Positions 46,270 to 58,911 of a stretch of 64,000 nucleotides of DNA are shown piece after piece. The stretch is from Siphonodentalium dalli (Eukaryota; Mollusca; Scaphopoda; Gadilida; Siphonodentaliidae). Made by a program: the position numbers and the translations under genes. Where the stretch lies: positions 11,121,784-11,185,783 of the forward strand of contig CP136066.1 in NCBI GenBank assembly GCA_032622095.1, in the 5' to 3' direction. Under the pieces are notes generated by a model that was not told the origin of the DNA, did not search any database, and worked only from the letters and a program-made list of their open reading frames with translations. The first letter of the stretch is position 1; each line of letters opens with the position of its first letter.

Positions 46270-47600
46270 GTTTGGGAGTTATCGCAAAGATTTGCTCCCC
46301 TGGCTGTGAATGACCGATCGGTCTATATTAGCATGTCCGGGCAATTATAGATTGATAGGTTGTTCACTCAGACCTGTTTAAGATGTCTGGTTTATAATGT
46401 TCACAGACGCCCATTATCGGCAAAAAGCCTTTGCGACAAATCTTAAACATCTTTGCGATAAATCGCAAAATATAATCACCCAGTACGTAGTCTGAGAGTT
46501 ATCGTAAAGATTTTTGAGATTTATCGTTAAGGTTTGTGTGTTATCGCAAAGGTGTTTGTGATTTATCGCAAAGGTTTGCTCCCTCAATACCCTCATCACT
46601 CATGCATCTGGCTGTGAATGACTGATCGGTCTATTTTAGTCCGACCAGGCATAGATTGATAGGTTGTTCACTGAGACCTGTTTAAGATGTCTGATTTATA
46701 ATATTCACAGAAGCCCATTAGTGCCAAAAAACCTTTGCGACAAATCTCAAACATCTTTGCAATAAATCAAAAAATTTATTCACACAGTACGTAGTCTGAG
46801 ATTTATCGTAAAGATGTTTGAGATTTATCATAATGGTTTGCGTGTTATCGCGAAGGTGTTTGTGATTTTTCGCAAAGTTTTGCTCCTCTCACCATTCTTG
46901 CATCTGGCTGTGAATGACTGATCGGTCTATTTTAGCCCGACCGTTCAATTATAAATTGATAGGTTGTTCACGGAGACCTCTTTAAGATGGATGATTTATA
47001 ATGTTTACACACAAATTAAGAAATTTTTAGCACTAAAAAAGTTTGCCACAAATTTCAAACATGTTTGCGATAAGTCGCAAAATATAATCACCCAGTACGC
47101 AGTCTGAGAGTCATCGTAAAGATGTTTGAGATTTTTCGTAAAGATTTGCGAGTTATCGCAAAGGTGTTTGTAATTTTTCGCAAAGTTGTTTTGTGATTTA
47201 TCGCGAAGGTTTGCTCGCCTTATCCCACATGCATGCTGGCTGTCAAAGAACGATCGGTCTATTTTAGCCCAACCATGCTATTATAGATCGATTGGTGGTT
47301 TACCCAGACCTGTTGAAGATGTCGGATTATATTTATATTTATACGGTCCAAGCCAATGCATGAAAATATATCTGCGATAAATCACAAACCATTGCGATTA
47401 ATCGCAAACCTTTTGTAATCAATCGTAAACCTTTACACTAAATCGCATATACCGGTACTTATTGCAAAGTTGTTTGTGATTCACAAAGGTTTGCGATTTA
47501 TCGCAAGGTAGTTTTTTATTTATCGGCCTATTCATGATCAATTGGTGTTTCATCCAGACCTGTTTCAAGATGTTTGATTTATAATGTTTACTTTAATATT
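46270..47600 (+). repeat. ~300-bp satellite with TTTGCGAT/ATCGCAAA inverted repeats (left arm)
   Basis: About five diverged units. The landmark TGTTCAC..AGACCTGTTTAAGATG occurs near 46361, 46665, 46965, 47296 and 47547, giving periods of about 304, 300, 331 and 251. Each unit contains several copies of the perfect hairpin TTTGCGATAAATCGCAAA or degenerate forms (TTATCGCAAAGG, TTTGCGACAAATC), plus ATCGGTCTATTTTAG. The first unit is the best preserved and the last two decay. Non-coding. Confidence 0.85.
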
Positions 47601-48070
47601 ATTGCACACAAATTAAAAAATTCAGACCAATTTTACTCCACATGCAGGGAACAGTTCATGAGAATCCTGAAATCGAGATATTAAACTTTGAATTAAGTAC
47701 AAAATCACGATCAAGGTTCTATACTAATAAAAGTAATGCATGTATAACTCGGATTATCTCAATATCAATATGCAATGGAGTCCATGTGGTTTTGTACTTT
47801 ATTCAATGTTTAAACGCCATAGCATCATTTGGAATCTAACATGCCACATTGTTAAATTTGCTATCGGCCATGTTTCGTAATTTCGAGTGCTTGGTATCTG
47901 GGCAGGTTCTCCACTTAGTACCTACGGTATATGTTTGGTTCTCTGAAGTACCAAATTGCTGGGTACTATGCATAGTACCTAAATACTTCAGAGTACCTGT
48001 CTTTATATTCGGTACTTCATATAATATAATGGGTGTGTCAAGAAAGAGGGGGGTATCCGTAGTCCCATTG
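47601..48070. other. Palindrome arm DNA near the centre (left arm)
   Basis: Short open frames only. It contains the palindrome GGTACTATGCATAGTACC near 47968 and several GGTACT/AGTACC words around it that can pair with each other. I recognise no gene. Confidence 0.4.
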
Positions 48071-48135
48071 GGACAGTCACACCTCTAGTTATAATTAGAT
48101 GTGGACAGTCACACCTCTATGTTATAATTAGATGT
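48071..48135 (+). repeat. 32-bp direct repeat, two copies (left arm)
   Basis: GGACAGTCACACCTCTA then GTTATAATTAGATGT, twice, about 35 bp from the inner end of the arm. The mirror pair is at 48669-48733. Confidence 0.8.
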
Positions 48136-48168
48136 AGGTATTGTCAGTGTTTCCTCAGTTCCTCCCAT

Positions 48169-48635
48169 AAGACGGATCGCATCCGTCCTCAGGCTGTGTC
48201 ATTCGTGTTTCTAATGTGAAGGGGTAGATTGCTTGAGACCCCACCACAGTTCAATTCACACAAGGTTCTCAGCTTCTGTAAATGTCAGATTACATCTGCC
48301 ATGTAATTCTACAAACAGGTCCACAGGTGATCAATGTCTTAAATTACATCTACAATTATAGATCAAAAATCAATTTCCATTGCCTAATTGCCATGAAACC
48401 GACCTTTCTCACAGAACAGAATTATGGAACAAAGTTATGTGCCTTGAAAATTAGCCTAAATTAATGTGGGTACCAATATGTGAATTCACCTTGCCAAAAG
48501 ATAACACACTTTGATAATTAACACCTGAATTACGGTACACTCTGATATGGTAGGACAGACAGAGCTCTTGACTACGTCTACCCGTATATGCCCCCGACCC
48601 CCCCCCCCCTGTAGGCATATGGTAATCATAATAAC
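48169..48635. other. Unique spacer at the palindrome centre (467 bp)
   Basis: This is the only part of 32960-64000 without an inverted partner. Its left edge carries the perfect hairpin GACGGATCGCATCCGTC (48171-48187). Its right part carries a C tract (about 48595-48609) next to GTAGGCATATGG. No gene is recognised. Confidence 0.85.
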
Positions 48636-48668
48636 ATGGGAGGAACTGAGGAAACACTGACAATACCT

Positions 48669-48733
48669 ACATCTAATTATAACTAGAGGTGTGACTGTCC
48701 ACATCTAATTATAACTAGAGGTGTGACTGTCCC
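48669..48733 (-). repeat. 32-bp direct repeat, two copies (right arm)
   Basis: Mirror of 48071-48135. It differs from it by about one base pair of length in the second unit. Confidence 0.8.
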
Positions 48734-49202
48734 AATGGGACTACGGATACCCCCCTCTTTCTTGACACACCCATTATATTATATGAAGTACCGAATATAA
48801 AGACAGGTACTCTGAAGTATTTAGGTACTATGCATAGTACCCAGCAATTTGGTACTTCAGAGAACCAAACATATACCGTAGGTACTAAGTGGAGAACCTG
48901 CCCAGATACCAAGCACTCGAAATTACGAAACATGGCCGATAGCAAATTTAACAATGTGGCATGTTAGATTCCAAATGATGCTATGGCGTTTAAACATTGA
49001 ATAAAGTACAAAACCACATGGACTCCATTGCATATTGATATTGAGATAATCCGAGTTATACATGCATTACTTTTATTAGTATAGAACCTTGATCGTGATT
49101 TTGTACTTAATTCAAAGTTTAATATCTCGATTTCAGGATTCTCATGAACTGTTCCCTGCATGTGGAGTAAAATTGGTCTGAATTTTTTAATTTGTGTGCA
49201 AT

Positions 49203-50533
49203 AATATTAAAGTAAACATTATAAATCAAACATCTTGAAACAGGTCTGGATGAAACACCAATTGATCATGAATAGGCCGATAAATAAAAAACTACCTTGC
49301 GATAAATCGCAAACCTTTGTGAATCACAAACAACTTTGCAATAAGTACCGGTATATGCGATTTAGTGTAAAGGTTTACGATTGATTACAAAAGGTTTGCG
49401 ATTAATCGCAATGGTTTGTGATTTATCGCAGATATATTTTCATGCATTGGCTTGGACCGTATAAATATAAATATAATCCGACATCTTCAACAGGTCTGGG
49501 TAAACCACCAATCGATCTATAATAGCATGGTTGGGCTAAAATAGACCGATCGTTCTTTGACAGCCAGCATGCATGTGGGATAAGGCGAGCAAACCTTCGC
49601 GATAAATCACAAAACAACTTTGCGAAAAATTACAAACACCTTTGCGATAACTCGCAAATCTTTACGATAAATCTCAAACATCTTTACGATGACTCTCAGA
49701 CTGCGTACTGGGTGATTATATTTTGCGACTTATCGCAAACATGTTTGAAATTTGTGGCAAACTTTTTTAGTGCTAAAAATTTCTTAATTTGTGTGTAAAC
49801 ATTATAAATCAGCCATCTTAAAGAGGTCTCCGTGAACAACCTATCAATTTATAATTGAACGGTCGGGCTAAAATAGACCGATCAGTCATTCACAGCCAGA
49901 TGCAAGAATGGTGAGAGGAGCAAAACTTTGCGAAAAATCACAAACACCTTTGCGATAACACGCAAACCATTATGATAAATCTCAAACATCTTTACGATAA
50001 ATCTCAGACTACGTACTGTGTGAATAAATTTTTTGATTTATTGCAAAGATGTTTGAGATTTGTCGCAAAGGTTTTTTGGCACTAATGGGCTTCTGTGAAT
50101 ATTATAAATCAGACATCTTAAACAGGTCTGAGTGAACAACCTATCAATCTATGCCTGGTCGGACTAAAATAGACCGATCAGTCATTCACAGCCAGATGCA
50201 TGAGTGATGAGGGTATTGAGGGAGCAAACCTTTGCGATAAATCACAAACACCTTTGCGATAACACACAAACCTTAACGATAAATCTCAAAAATCTTTACG
50301 ATAACTCTCAGACTACGTACTGGGTGATTATATTTTGCGATTTATCGCAAAGATGTTTAAGATTTGTCGCAAAGGCTTTTTGCCGATAATGGGCTTCTGT
50401 GAACATTATAAACCAGACATCTTAAACAGGTCTGAGTGAACAACCTATCAATCTATAATTGCCCGGACATGCTAATATAGACCGATCGGTCATTCACAGC
50501 CAGGGGAGCAAATCTTTGCGATAACTCCCAAAC
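49203..50533 (-). repeat. ~300-bp satellite with TTTGCGAT/ATCGCAAA inverted repeats (right arm)
   Basis: Mirror of 46270-47600, unit for unit. No copy-number change between arms is visible here, unlike at other repeats. Confidence 0.85.
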
Positions 50534-52218
50534 CTTTGTAAATAGTGTGCGATAAGCAAAATACTCAAAAATGGGGAGACCATTAACTTTGATTAATTAA
50601 AACTGTTTGAAAAATACCGCTATAGCGCTCACTAGTCCTCGCTACAAGGAGATGTTGAATGGGTTACCAGAATTATTATCACTCTCCCAAAAAATTGCCA
50701 CGGTGTTCAGTGTTTTGCTTATCGTACACTTCCAATGCGCTGTATCAGTAAATGAACAAATACTAAGATACATGTAACACAAAGAGAGTTTAATGTATTT
50801 AATATATGATAAAGTTTGGTAAAGCCATAGTTAATAAATTATTCTCCATTCGCATCTATGCGTCAACAAGTCAATGGCATTGCCTGATCACCAGAGCCAT
50901 ATAATGTAGAATTTCGCTAATATGGTTTCCAGTTATGGATGAGGTTATTTCCTAGCAAAGCGGAAATGGCCGAATCGCTCAGAATGATAACCACACATGT
51001 AGCCAGACATGTTTTGATAAGAACATGAAGCATCTGGACATTGGAATGGTCTACATGTTCATGTATGTATACAGCTAAGCTCTAATTGACCCCCCTAACG
51101 ACATTGGCCACCGATATTACCAGTACATGTAGTAGCGAATGTCGGTCAGTGACCAACTTTTAATGTTAATTAAACCGTAAACAAATTATTAATTGAAATA
51201 TTGTTTTGTGTATAGTTAATATGGTGCATGGCGCTGATGAAAAGCTGGACTGGATGTTTACAAGGTGTCCATGTGAAAAATTAGTGCGGAGTACAGTGGT
51301 CGCAAAATATTATTCATAAGACTGTATAAAGAATATCTGCGGTTGCCACATATCAACCACTTGACCATGATTGAACGGCGGTATGGTATAACCGGTGTCA
51401 TTAACACCAAACAACCTTGTTAAAGGGGGATGATTAATTAGAGTGTAGCTGTAGTACGTTACTAAAAGCTTGCGATTGATTCAGCTATAACATGTGTCCC
51501 AGAATTGGATCCGTATCTCCGAGATTATCCACCATTCCATAAATATATCAGAACAAAATCACAGCATCACAGGCGTTTCGATCAAAAGAATAGCAGACTC
51601 CGTAAACTTGTTACTGACTCATGAGTCATGACTGATCTGTGACGTAATAACTCTGACTAATTTCTACAGAATTGGATGTCTCGTAATCATAGTCACCAGT
51701 GGTTGACTCTTGTGAGTTAATTGGGCGGTTTATAACGATGTGAAACTTAAGTATCTGTCTTTTGTAATTCATAATACTGTTGTGCATGCAACATGTAACC
51801 CCACTGCACTCAATGACTTTTGAACTTGGTCTGTCTCAGTTCACCGAAAATTGCTGCTTTCAATAATGTTAACGCCCGTTATTTTTTCGGAGGTTATATA
51901 TCATCTTGTCCCGTCCATGTACAACCATAATCCACACAGTGCTGACAATATTCTAGGTTATTGAGAAGCCAGTTAGGTCCAATTTCACACACACAAAAAA
52001 TATGTTGATGAATTTCAGAGAAGTTACTTCCCTAATCTTAAATCCACCCAGCGAGCGAACAACGTACCTAAACCGGCATATGCTACAGCATGTAAGTCGA
52101 GTCCGAGATCGATTCCAACATAAAATGTCTAAGCCTGATGTTTGTTTGTTTATATACTGTAAAATAAAATCTCAATCGCCTCAACTTGAAGTGGCTGGAC
52201 GCCGCCATTTTATCGAGA
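50534..52218. other. Palindrome arm DNA with no recognised feature (right arm)
   Basis: Mirror of 44581-46269. No gene or repeat family is recognised. Confidence 0.4.
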
Positions 52219-52317
52219 TCGGCTAGTACCAAATAAATTATCACGTGATGCCGTCACGTGGGTAACATTTAGGTTCCGAGAGTGGATAGTACCAACATGA
52301 GTGGTATTATATCAATA

Positions 52318-53197
52318 CTAGAAGGTGACCCGACTTCGTCCGGGCTTTGACCTTGAATTGTCTATTTTGAAGGCCAAGGTCAAGTGGGGTCACGATTTGA
52401 CCTGTCCAAAACAGTGCCCGAACAAAAGTACCCGATAAAAGTACCCGTCGAAATCCATCCGGTTTTACCCGATTTGACCTTGAATTGACCATTTTGAAGG
52501 TCAAGGTCAGGTGGGGTCAAACACCAACACCCCAAAAATGGTGGAAATCGGCCCAGCGGATACCGAGATACCCTATGCATCAAATTTCGTCCGTAAAAAT
52601 CCGCCAGTTTAACCCGATTTGATTTCCACTCAAGTATATAAACGCGCCTCATATACACACGCTCATTAATTATCAAGTTTCAATGTAAAGATAAATTACC
52701 ATCGGTGCACGAGATATCGCCAAGACGTCTGAAACAGTCAAATGCATCGGCCGGTTAAGCGTTAACGTTATGACCTCTAACGACGTCATAGAAGTTACGC
52801 ATTGTTTTTATCCTGATGGAAGATAGTACCACTTCTTCTTGATAATTGAGGCAGATAACTAAAACGGATACATACGCATTATATATCGTTGGAAAGAGGA
52901 AACACGAAAGATTCTCACAGTGTCATTATTATGACTGGCATTTTATTATTCGCGCTGTTTCGAATCGATTTGTAAGCACCGAACTCAAATGAAAGTCCCG
53001 TAACACAGCGTAAAAACAGATTTGACCTCGGCACGTGAAAAGTTGACCTCGGATCTGAAAATCAATAGGCCTATGTTACCCCTGGCCCGAAAATACCCCC
53101 ACATACCAAGTTTCATCGAAATCGGGTCGGCCGTTTTCGAGTTCATCGATTACACACAAACAAACAAACAAACAGATCTTCCAAAATATATAATAGA
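52318..53197 (-). mobile_element. Helitron-like C element (right arm)
   Basis: Mirror of 43520-44422. CTAG lies at 52318-52321 (complement orientation) and the TC 5' end at 53196-53197, directly abutting the next CTAG. One of the two tandem CGGTATCCGCTGGGCCGATT words present in the left arm is missing here. Confidence 0.8.
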
Positions 53198-53905
53198 CTA
53201 GCCGGTGAGCCCGACGTTGTCCGGGCTATTCATCCGGGCTATTGAAAAACCAAATTTCAAGTCGATAGCTCTACCTGTTTCCGAGATCTGGTATGCGCAT
53301 GCGCGAAGCTGGCGTCGCACGGGCTCGACGACCCGATAAAATTCGTATCCGGGGCAAGATACACTCACATACCCGGTACCAAATGACTAGCCGATGAGCC
53401 CGACGTTGTCCGGGCTATTCAAAAACCAAATTTAAAGTCGATAGCTCTACCTGTTTCCTTGATCTGGTCTGCGCATGCGCGAAGCTGGCGTCGCACGGGC
53501 TCGGCGACCCGATAAAATTCGTATCCGGGGCAAGATACATTCACATACCAAATTTCAAGTCGATAGCTCCACCCGTTTCCGAGATCTCGTCTGCGCATGC
53601 GCGAAGCTGGTGTCGCACGGGCTCGGCGACCCGATAAAATTCGCATCCGGGGCAAGATACATTCACATAGCAAATTTGAAGTCGATAGCTCCACCCGTTT
53701 CCGAGATCTCGTCTGCGCATGCGCTGCACGGGCGCCGCACGGGCTCGCCAATACGACAACGTTCACCGCCCGGTCAAACTACACACACGTACCAAGTTTC
53801 GTCCCGATCGGTCGAGAATCGTAGATTTGTATCAATGACAGACAGACAGACAAACAAACAAACAAACAAACAAACAAACAGAGGTCTTCAAAATATATAT
53901 GAGAT
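53198..53905 (-). mobile_element. Helitron-like B elements, tandem or nested pair (right arm)
   Basis: About 700 bp where the left arm has 410. Two B-type 3' ends are present (complement CTAG at 53198-53201 and at 53397-53400, each followed by a GC hairpin). A short B fragment (53198-53396) therefore precedes a fuller B (53397-53905) with three GCGCATGCGC subrepeats and an expanded (CAAA)n tract in place of the GTCT-type microsatellite. Confidence 0.75.
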
Positions 53906-54816
53906 ATAGAACCAAATTCTTCTTAGACATCTACCACACATGTCAATGTTAAAGGTACCGTACTCAGTCCGATTAAGCGCCCCTAAATTACTCGCCCATC
54001 AAATCTCAGAGTGATCAGATATTGATTTTTGAAGTTTGTTATTTCTCGAGATGTGTACTAATAATTGCCCCAGAACACTTATTCAAACGGACGAAGATGG
54101 ATAACTCTAAAATCAAGTGGTAATAATAACTCAATTTTGACCGAGACCATCCTTTTGATGGCGTGTTTCTGGGCCAGAAACAATAGAAATAACAAAACTT
54201 CAAAAATTGATATCTGATCATTCTGAGCGTTGATGGGTACATGTAGGTTCCTTGGACTCCAATCAAATATTTTGTTTACCCCCGAAGACAAAGAAATATA
54301 ATTTAGTAATTTATGAGGGTCTGATCGGATTGAGTACCTTTAACAGCTATGACTTATTTTTCAGAATTATCCGACCAAAGGAACAACATGTAGCCGGCGC
54401 CAAACAATTTAGTCATGCAAAGAGCAAAATCCAAGATGGCTGCCAGCGGCCATGTTTTATTGGCGATTGACCCCAAAATGACTCGTTCCCTTCTACATGT
54501 CAATGTTTAGGTTAGAATGAACTAAATGGGCCTAAAAGGCCTCAGTGTTGAAGTTTGGCCCTGCCCACTAAATTTGCTACAGTGGCTCAAAAATATTTTT
54601 CCGGCAAGTCTTTTTGACTGTTTTTGCAATGAGTTTGGCTTAAAACACATCTATATGTTAATATTAACCTAAATGACAAATTTCATGATGTCAGATCAGA
54701 CAAACAGTATATATGTAGCCTGTAGCCCATGCTAATGGATTGAATTTTGAAATCCAACATGGCCACTGGCAGCCATTGTTTTTTTGGCCGAATGACCCCA
54801 AAATGACTCGTTCATA

Positions 54817-55120
54817 CCCTGCTGGACAAAACTGCGGTGCGGTTAGCGTTGCCACCGCGGCCGAAATGCAACTACACTGCGGCTCCAAAGCTAACTACAG
54901 TTGGGCAGCGGTATAATTGCCATTCAGCATGGTGTAGTTGCCACAGTGTACTTTCATCAAACTGAAAAAAGACAATACAAACCAGAAATCTAACCACGGT
55001 GTACATGCCATTAGACTGCGAGGGAAGTTGCAGTGAACTTGCAGTGAACTTGCTGTTTTGCCGCAGTGTCTGGGTGTACTTGCCGTTCAGCCGCGGTGCT
55101 CAACTGCAGTTACAACAGGG
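54817..55120 (-). mobile_element. Tc1/mariner-type MITE, copy 4, deleted end (right arm)
   Basis: Mirror of 41837-42195 but shorter (304 versus 359 bp). The end carrying the GTGTCCATTGGCACC region is lost, leaving only ACAGGGTA before the flank. The opposite end keeps CCCTGCTGGACAAAAC. Confidence 0.75.
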
Positions 55121-55532
55121 TATTTACATGTCAATGTTAACATCCATGACTAATAGTATGCACAGAAATTCATATACAGCTGTTTACAGTGAATTCCCCC
55201 CCCCCCCAGGGCCTCTGCAAATCTCTGTTAGTGTTAAGGGGGTGGGTGTCCAAGAATGGTCGGCAAAAACTGCCGAAAACAGAACAAATTTTGGACGCGG
55301 GGTGGGTGGGTCCCCAAGAAGGGTCGAAAGAAAACAATCAGCATACATGCCTGAAAAATATTTCCAACCCCACCCCCCTGATTTACCAGGAAAATTTCGA
55401 TGGAAATTTGTCCTTGCCATCGGCAATTATGGGAATGTCCGTTCATTAATCAAAGAAGTAATATTCGGGAATTGATCAGTATCGTCTGCAGTTCAACATT
55501 AAAAATGATGGATGCCTCGTGGTCACCACATA

Positions 55533-56286
55533 CCCTGCTGGACAAAACAAGTGTCCACTTAACCGCGGTGCGGTTAGCGTTGCAACCGCAGCTGAAATGC
55601 AACTACACCGCAGCTCAGCCGGCTAACTACAGTTGGGCCGCGGTGTACCCCGCTGGACAAAACAAGTGTCCATTGGCACCGCGGTGTATTTGCCGTTCGG
55701 CCGCGGTGTCAGAGTTTGTAACTGCAGTTGAGCACCGCGGCCGAACGGCAAGTACACTGTGGCCCAACAGCAAGTACACTGCGGCCGAAAGGCAACTACA
55801 CCGCAGCCGAACGGCATGTACACCATGGTTAGATTTCTGGTTTGTATCGTCTTTTTTCAGTTTAATGAACGTACACCGCGGCAATTACACCATGGCCGAA
55901 CGGCAAGTACACCGCGGCCCAACTGTAGTTAGCCGGTGGAGCCGCGGTGTAGTTGCATTTCAGCCACGTTGGCAACGCTAACTGCACCGCGGTTAGGTGG
56001 ACCCTTGTTTTGTCAAGCAGGGTACTTGCCGTTCAACCATGGTGTAGTTGCCGCGGTGTACGTCCATTAAACTGAAGAAAAAAAACGATACAAACCAGAA
56101 ATCTAACCACGGTGTACATGCCGTTCGGCCGCGGTGTACTTGCCTTTCGGCCGCAGTGTACTTGCTGTTCGGCTGCGGTGTACTTGCCGTTCAGCCACGG
56201 TGCCCAACTGCAGTTACAAACTCTGACACCGCAGCCGAACGGAAAATACACCGCGGTGCCAATGGACACTTGTTTTGTCCAGCAGG
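55533..56286 (-). mobile_element. Tc1/mariner-type MITE, copy 2, interrupted (right arm)
   Basis: Mirror of 40673-41427. Flanking TA is at 55531-55532 and near 56287. The nested copy 3 splits it at the same TA. Confidence 0.8.
55648..56022 (+). mobile_element. Tc1/mariner-type MITE, copy 3, nested (right arm)
   Basis: Mirror of 40938-41312, with TA at 55646-55647 and 56023-56024. The shared nested insertion proves that it occurred before the two arms separated. Confidence 0.8.
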
Positions 56287-57194
56287 GTACTAGTACCTTA
56301 TTTGGAAAATGTCTCAAAATCGGTGGAAATTTGGGTAACAAATAATCATTAATCGAGCAGAAGATGCCTTTAATGTCCACGGTGCACAGGCACTGAACGA
56401 CATAGACAATGTGTGTTAATCCTCTTTCAGATTATATGCTTCGTTAAACACTGAACTTCCCGGGTTTCTGAATAAAATGGCAGATTTTTATAACACCCCC
56501 CCCCCCCCCCGTACCTGGAAGCTATGAATTTCCATGCGGTCGACAAGTTGGCAGCTACAAGGTTAAAACTGTTCGGGATATCGAGTATTTTTCGATAGTC
56601 AGTTATCCACCAATAGATATTAAGATATCGATGTGAAGTGGTTCCTCACTTAAATGAGCACACCAGATACAGAACATTTGGTGATAAATGTGCGAAGTCT
56701 CACTGAGGTCATTAGGTGCAAATATTCTCCACACCGCGAAAAATGGCCATAAAATCAAAATCTGGTGTAGTATAATGTCTAACTACATGTATGTATGCCA
56801 AACTGACAACAACGATTAGATTATATTCCAACATACCGGTAGGCCGAAATACGAAAAACTTGATTTTTTGTGCTTTAGGTTAGAAGGAACTATGTACTTG
56901 TACCAAATTGTTTCCATAGGCCTCAGTGTTAAAGTTTGGCCCCGCCCACTAAATTTGCTACATACGAATTGCATGAAATCATAAATTTCGTGAAGCCCTT
57001 CCCTTCGCGCATCTTTTGTACTTGTCAATAGGATAATAATAAATAGGGGTGGGGATATTTTTTTTTTCCAGGTTTTTTTTGTCAAATTTTGACACAACTT
57101 TCCAAGAACTGCGTACATGTATATGCATCGGTGTGCATGTTAAAGAACTGAACTTGAGTCACTACGTGGTTATATAACTTATACCGTAGATGTA

Positions 57195-57564
57195 CCATGC
57201 TGGACAAAACAAGTGTCCACTTAACTGCGGTGAGTGTTGCCACCGCGGCCGAAATGCAACTACACTGTGGCTCCACCAGCTAACTACAGTTGGGCCGAGG
57301 TGTAATTGCAATTCGGCATGGTGTAGTTGCCACGGTGTATTTTCATCAAACTGAAAAAAGACAATACAAACCAGAAATATAACCACGGTGTACATGCCAT
57401 TCGATCGCGAGGGTAGTTGCCTTTTGGCCGCAGTGAACTTGCCGTTTGGCCGCAGTGTACTTGCCGTTCGGCCGCGGTGCTGAACTGCAGTTACTAACTC
57501 TGACACAGCGGCCGAACGACAAATACACCGCGGTGCCAATAGACACTTGTTTTGTCCAGCGTGG
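57195..57564 (-). mobile_element. Tc1/mariner-type MITE, copy 1 (right arm)
   Basis: Mirror of 39402-39771, with TA at 57193-57194 and 57565-57566. A few substitutions distinguish it from the left copy. Confidence 0.8.
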
Positions 57565-58202
57565 TACACTGTAAAGTTATGCGGTCGTGGTAGCACCTGG
57601 ACCATTGTTGTCTATAACCAGAATTTGTTGCTGCACTGAAAATTTGTGAAATATCAACAGACACAGAATACACTATATTATATACAGATGCCGCGAAATT
57701 AGGAATATATTAATTTCCAACAATAATGTCAATATGATTAAAGTTTGATAAACTTCTGTTTTAATACCGATTTTCATATTGTCATGCTATTTTGCATCAA
57801 ATATTATATCTAGTTCATCGTGAGAAACGAAGGCATTTGTGATTTTTTGTGCGAAAATGGTCGGCAACCTTTGCACCTTTGATTTTGAACACCGTGACCT
57901 TTAGTTCAGTCATGAACGTAGTGCGTATAAGCAGCAATCTGCGAAAGCGGTCATGTACTACGTGACCTTGTGACTTCTCTGTCTAAAATTTGGTATCAAA
58001 TATGTTGTTCAACTGGTATTCGTAACTCGGCACATAATGCTTACCTCGGTGCTATGCATATACTCCGTCTGGGCAACTATGGATGTTCTTTCTATTGTTA
58101 TTAACTGATCCGATTATCGTACACGTATTCAGCACCCATTATTTAGATTTTTTTGTAATGTTATCACCGGACTATTTTTGCGTACAATTACTACTAGCCT
58201 AA

Positions 58203-58299
58203 GTGTCGGCGCACACGATCCCGATTGTGTCCGGTAAATCCGGCTGCGGGATAAATCGGGCCCGATAAAATCGGGGGGTTCAGCGCACACGAGTCCGAT
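58203..58299. mobile_element. Hairpin MITE, family H1 copy 2 (right arm)
   Basis: Mirror of 38668-38763, starting GTGTCGGCGCACACGATCCC. Confidence 0.6.
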
Positions 58300-58753
58300 T
58301 TTCACTCCGGTCATATGCATGCTATGCCTATAGATGGTCACTGTAGTAAATAGCCAACTGGTGTGGTCAGCCGATCTAGACATTTACTATAGCTAGTCGT
58401 GGTGATTTATAATAATATGTATTTCTAAAGACTAATATTTATTAATAATAAACTGAATGAATATATAATATTAATAATAATATATTGAATTTGAGGTCAC
58501 GGGAAATACTGTGAATACTGCCAATAGCCGTAAATTGGCGTAAACTACCTTTCCACAGCTACCGCCCTCTTGTTGCGATTACCATATACGGGCACCTATT
58601 TTCTGCCCATAGGTCTACCAGCAGTTGTTACTTGTCGATTTATCAGAATTCTAGACATAATTTTCGAATAGCGGTCGCTGCTAACTATTCCGACATTTTG
58701 AATGATGTTTTGGTCATGTGACAAGCAAAACACGCGCGTTGCCATCGTCACGA

Positions 58754-58911
58754 GCCGGTTTTTCCGGATGAAATCAAACTCAGTTTGATCGGTCCGGTTA
58801 AATCGGATCCGACAAAAACCGGCCCAAAGCGTCGGCGCACACGATCCCGGTTGTCCCCGTTTTACCCAGCTGCGGGGTAAACCGGGAACAACCGGGATCG
58901 TGTGCGCCGAC
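58754..58911. mobile_element. Hairpin MITE, family H1 copy 1, plus abutting hairpin (right arm)
   Basis: Mirror of 38055-38212. The 81-bp hairpin is at 58831-58911 and the CCGGTTTTT hairpin at 58754-58823. The fold appears fully preserved in this arm too. Confidence 0.65.

Larger units (their letters stand above)
32960..48168 (+). repeat. Palindrome, left arm (15.2 kb within window)
   Basis: Every feature from 32960 to 48168 recurs in inverted order from 64000 back to 48636. Position sums run from 96804 at the centre to 96960-96966 at the outer end, with steps at the indels described under the differences finding. The left-arm counterpart of 64000 is 32960; homology may continue further left, but the partner lies outside the window. 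Confidence 0.95.
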
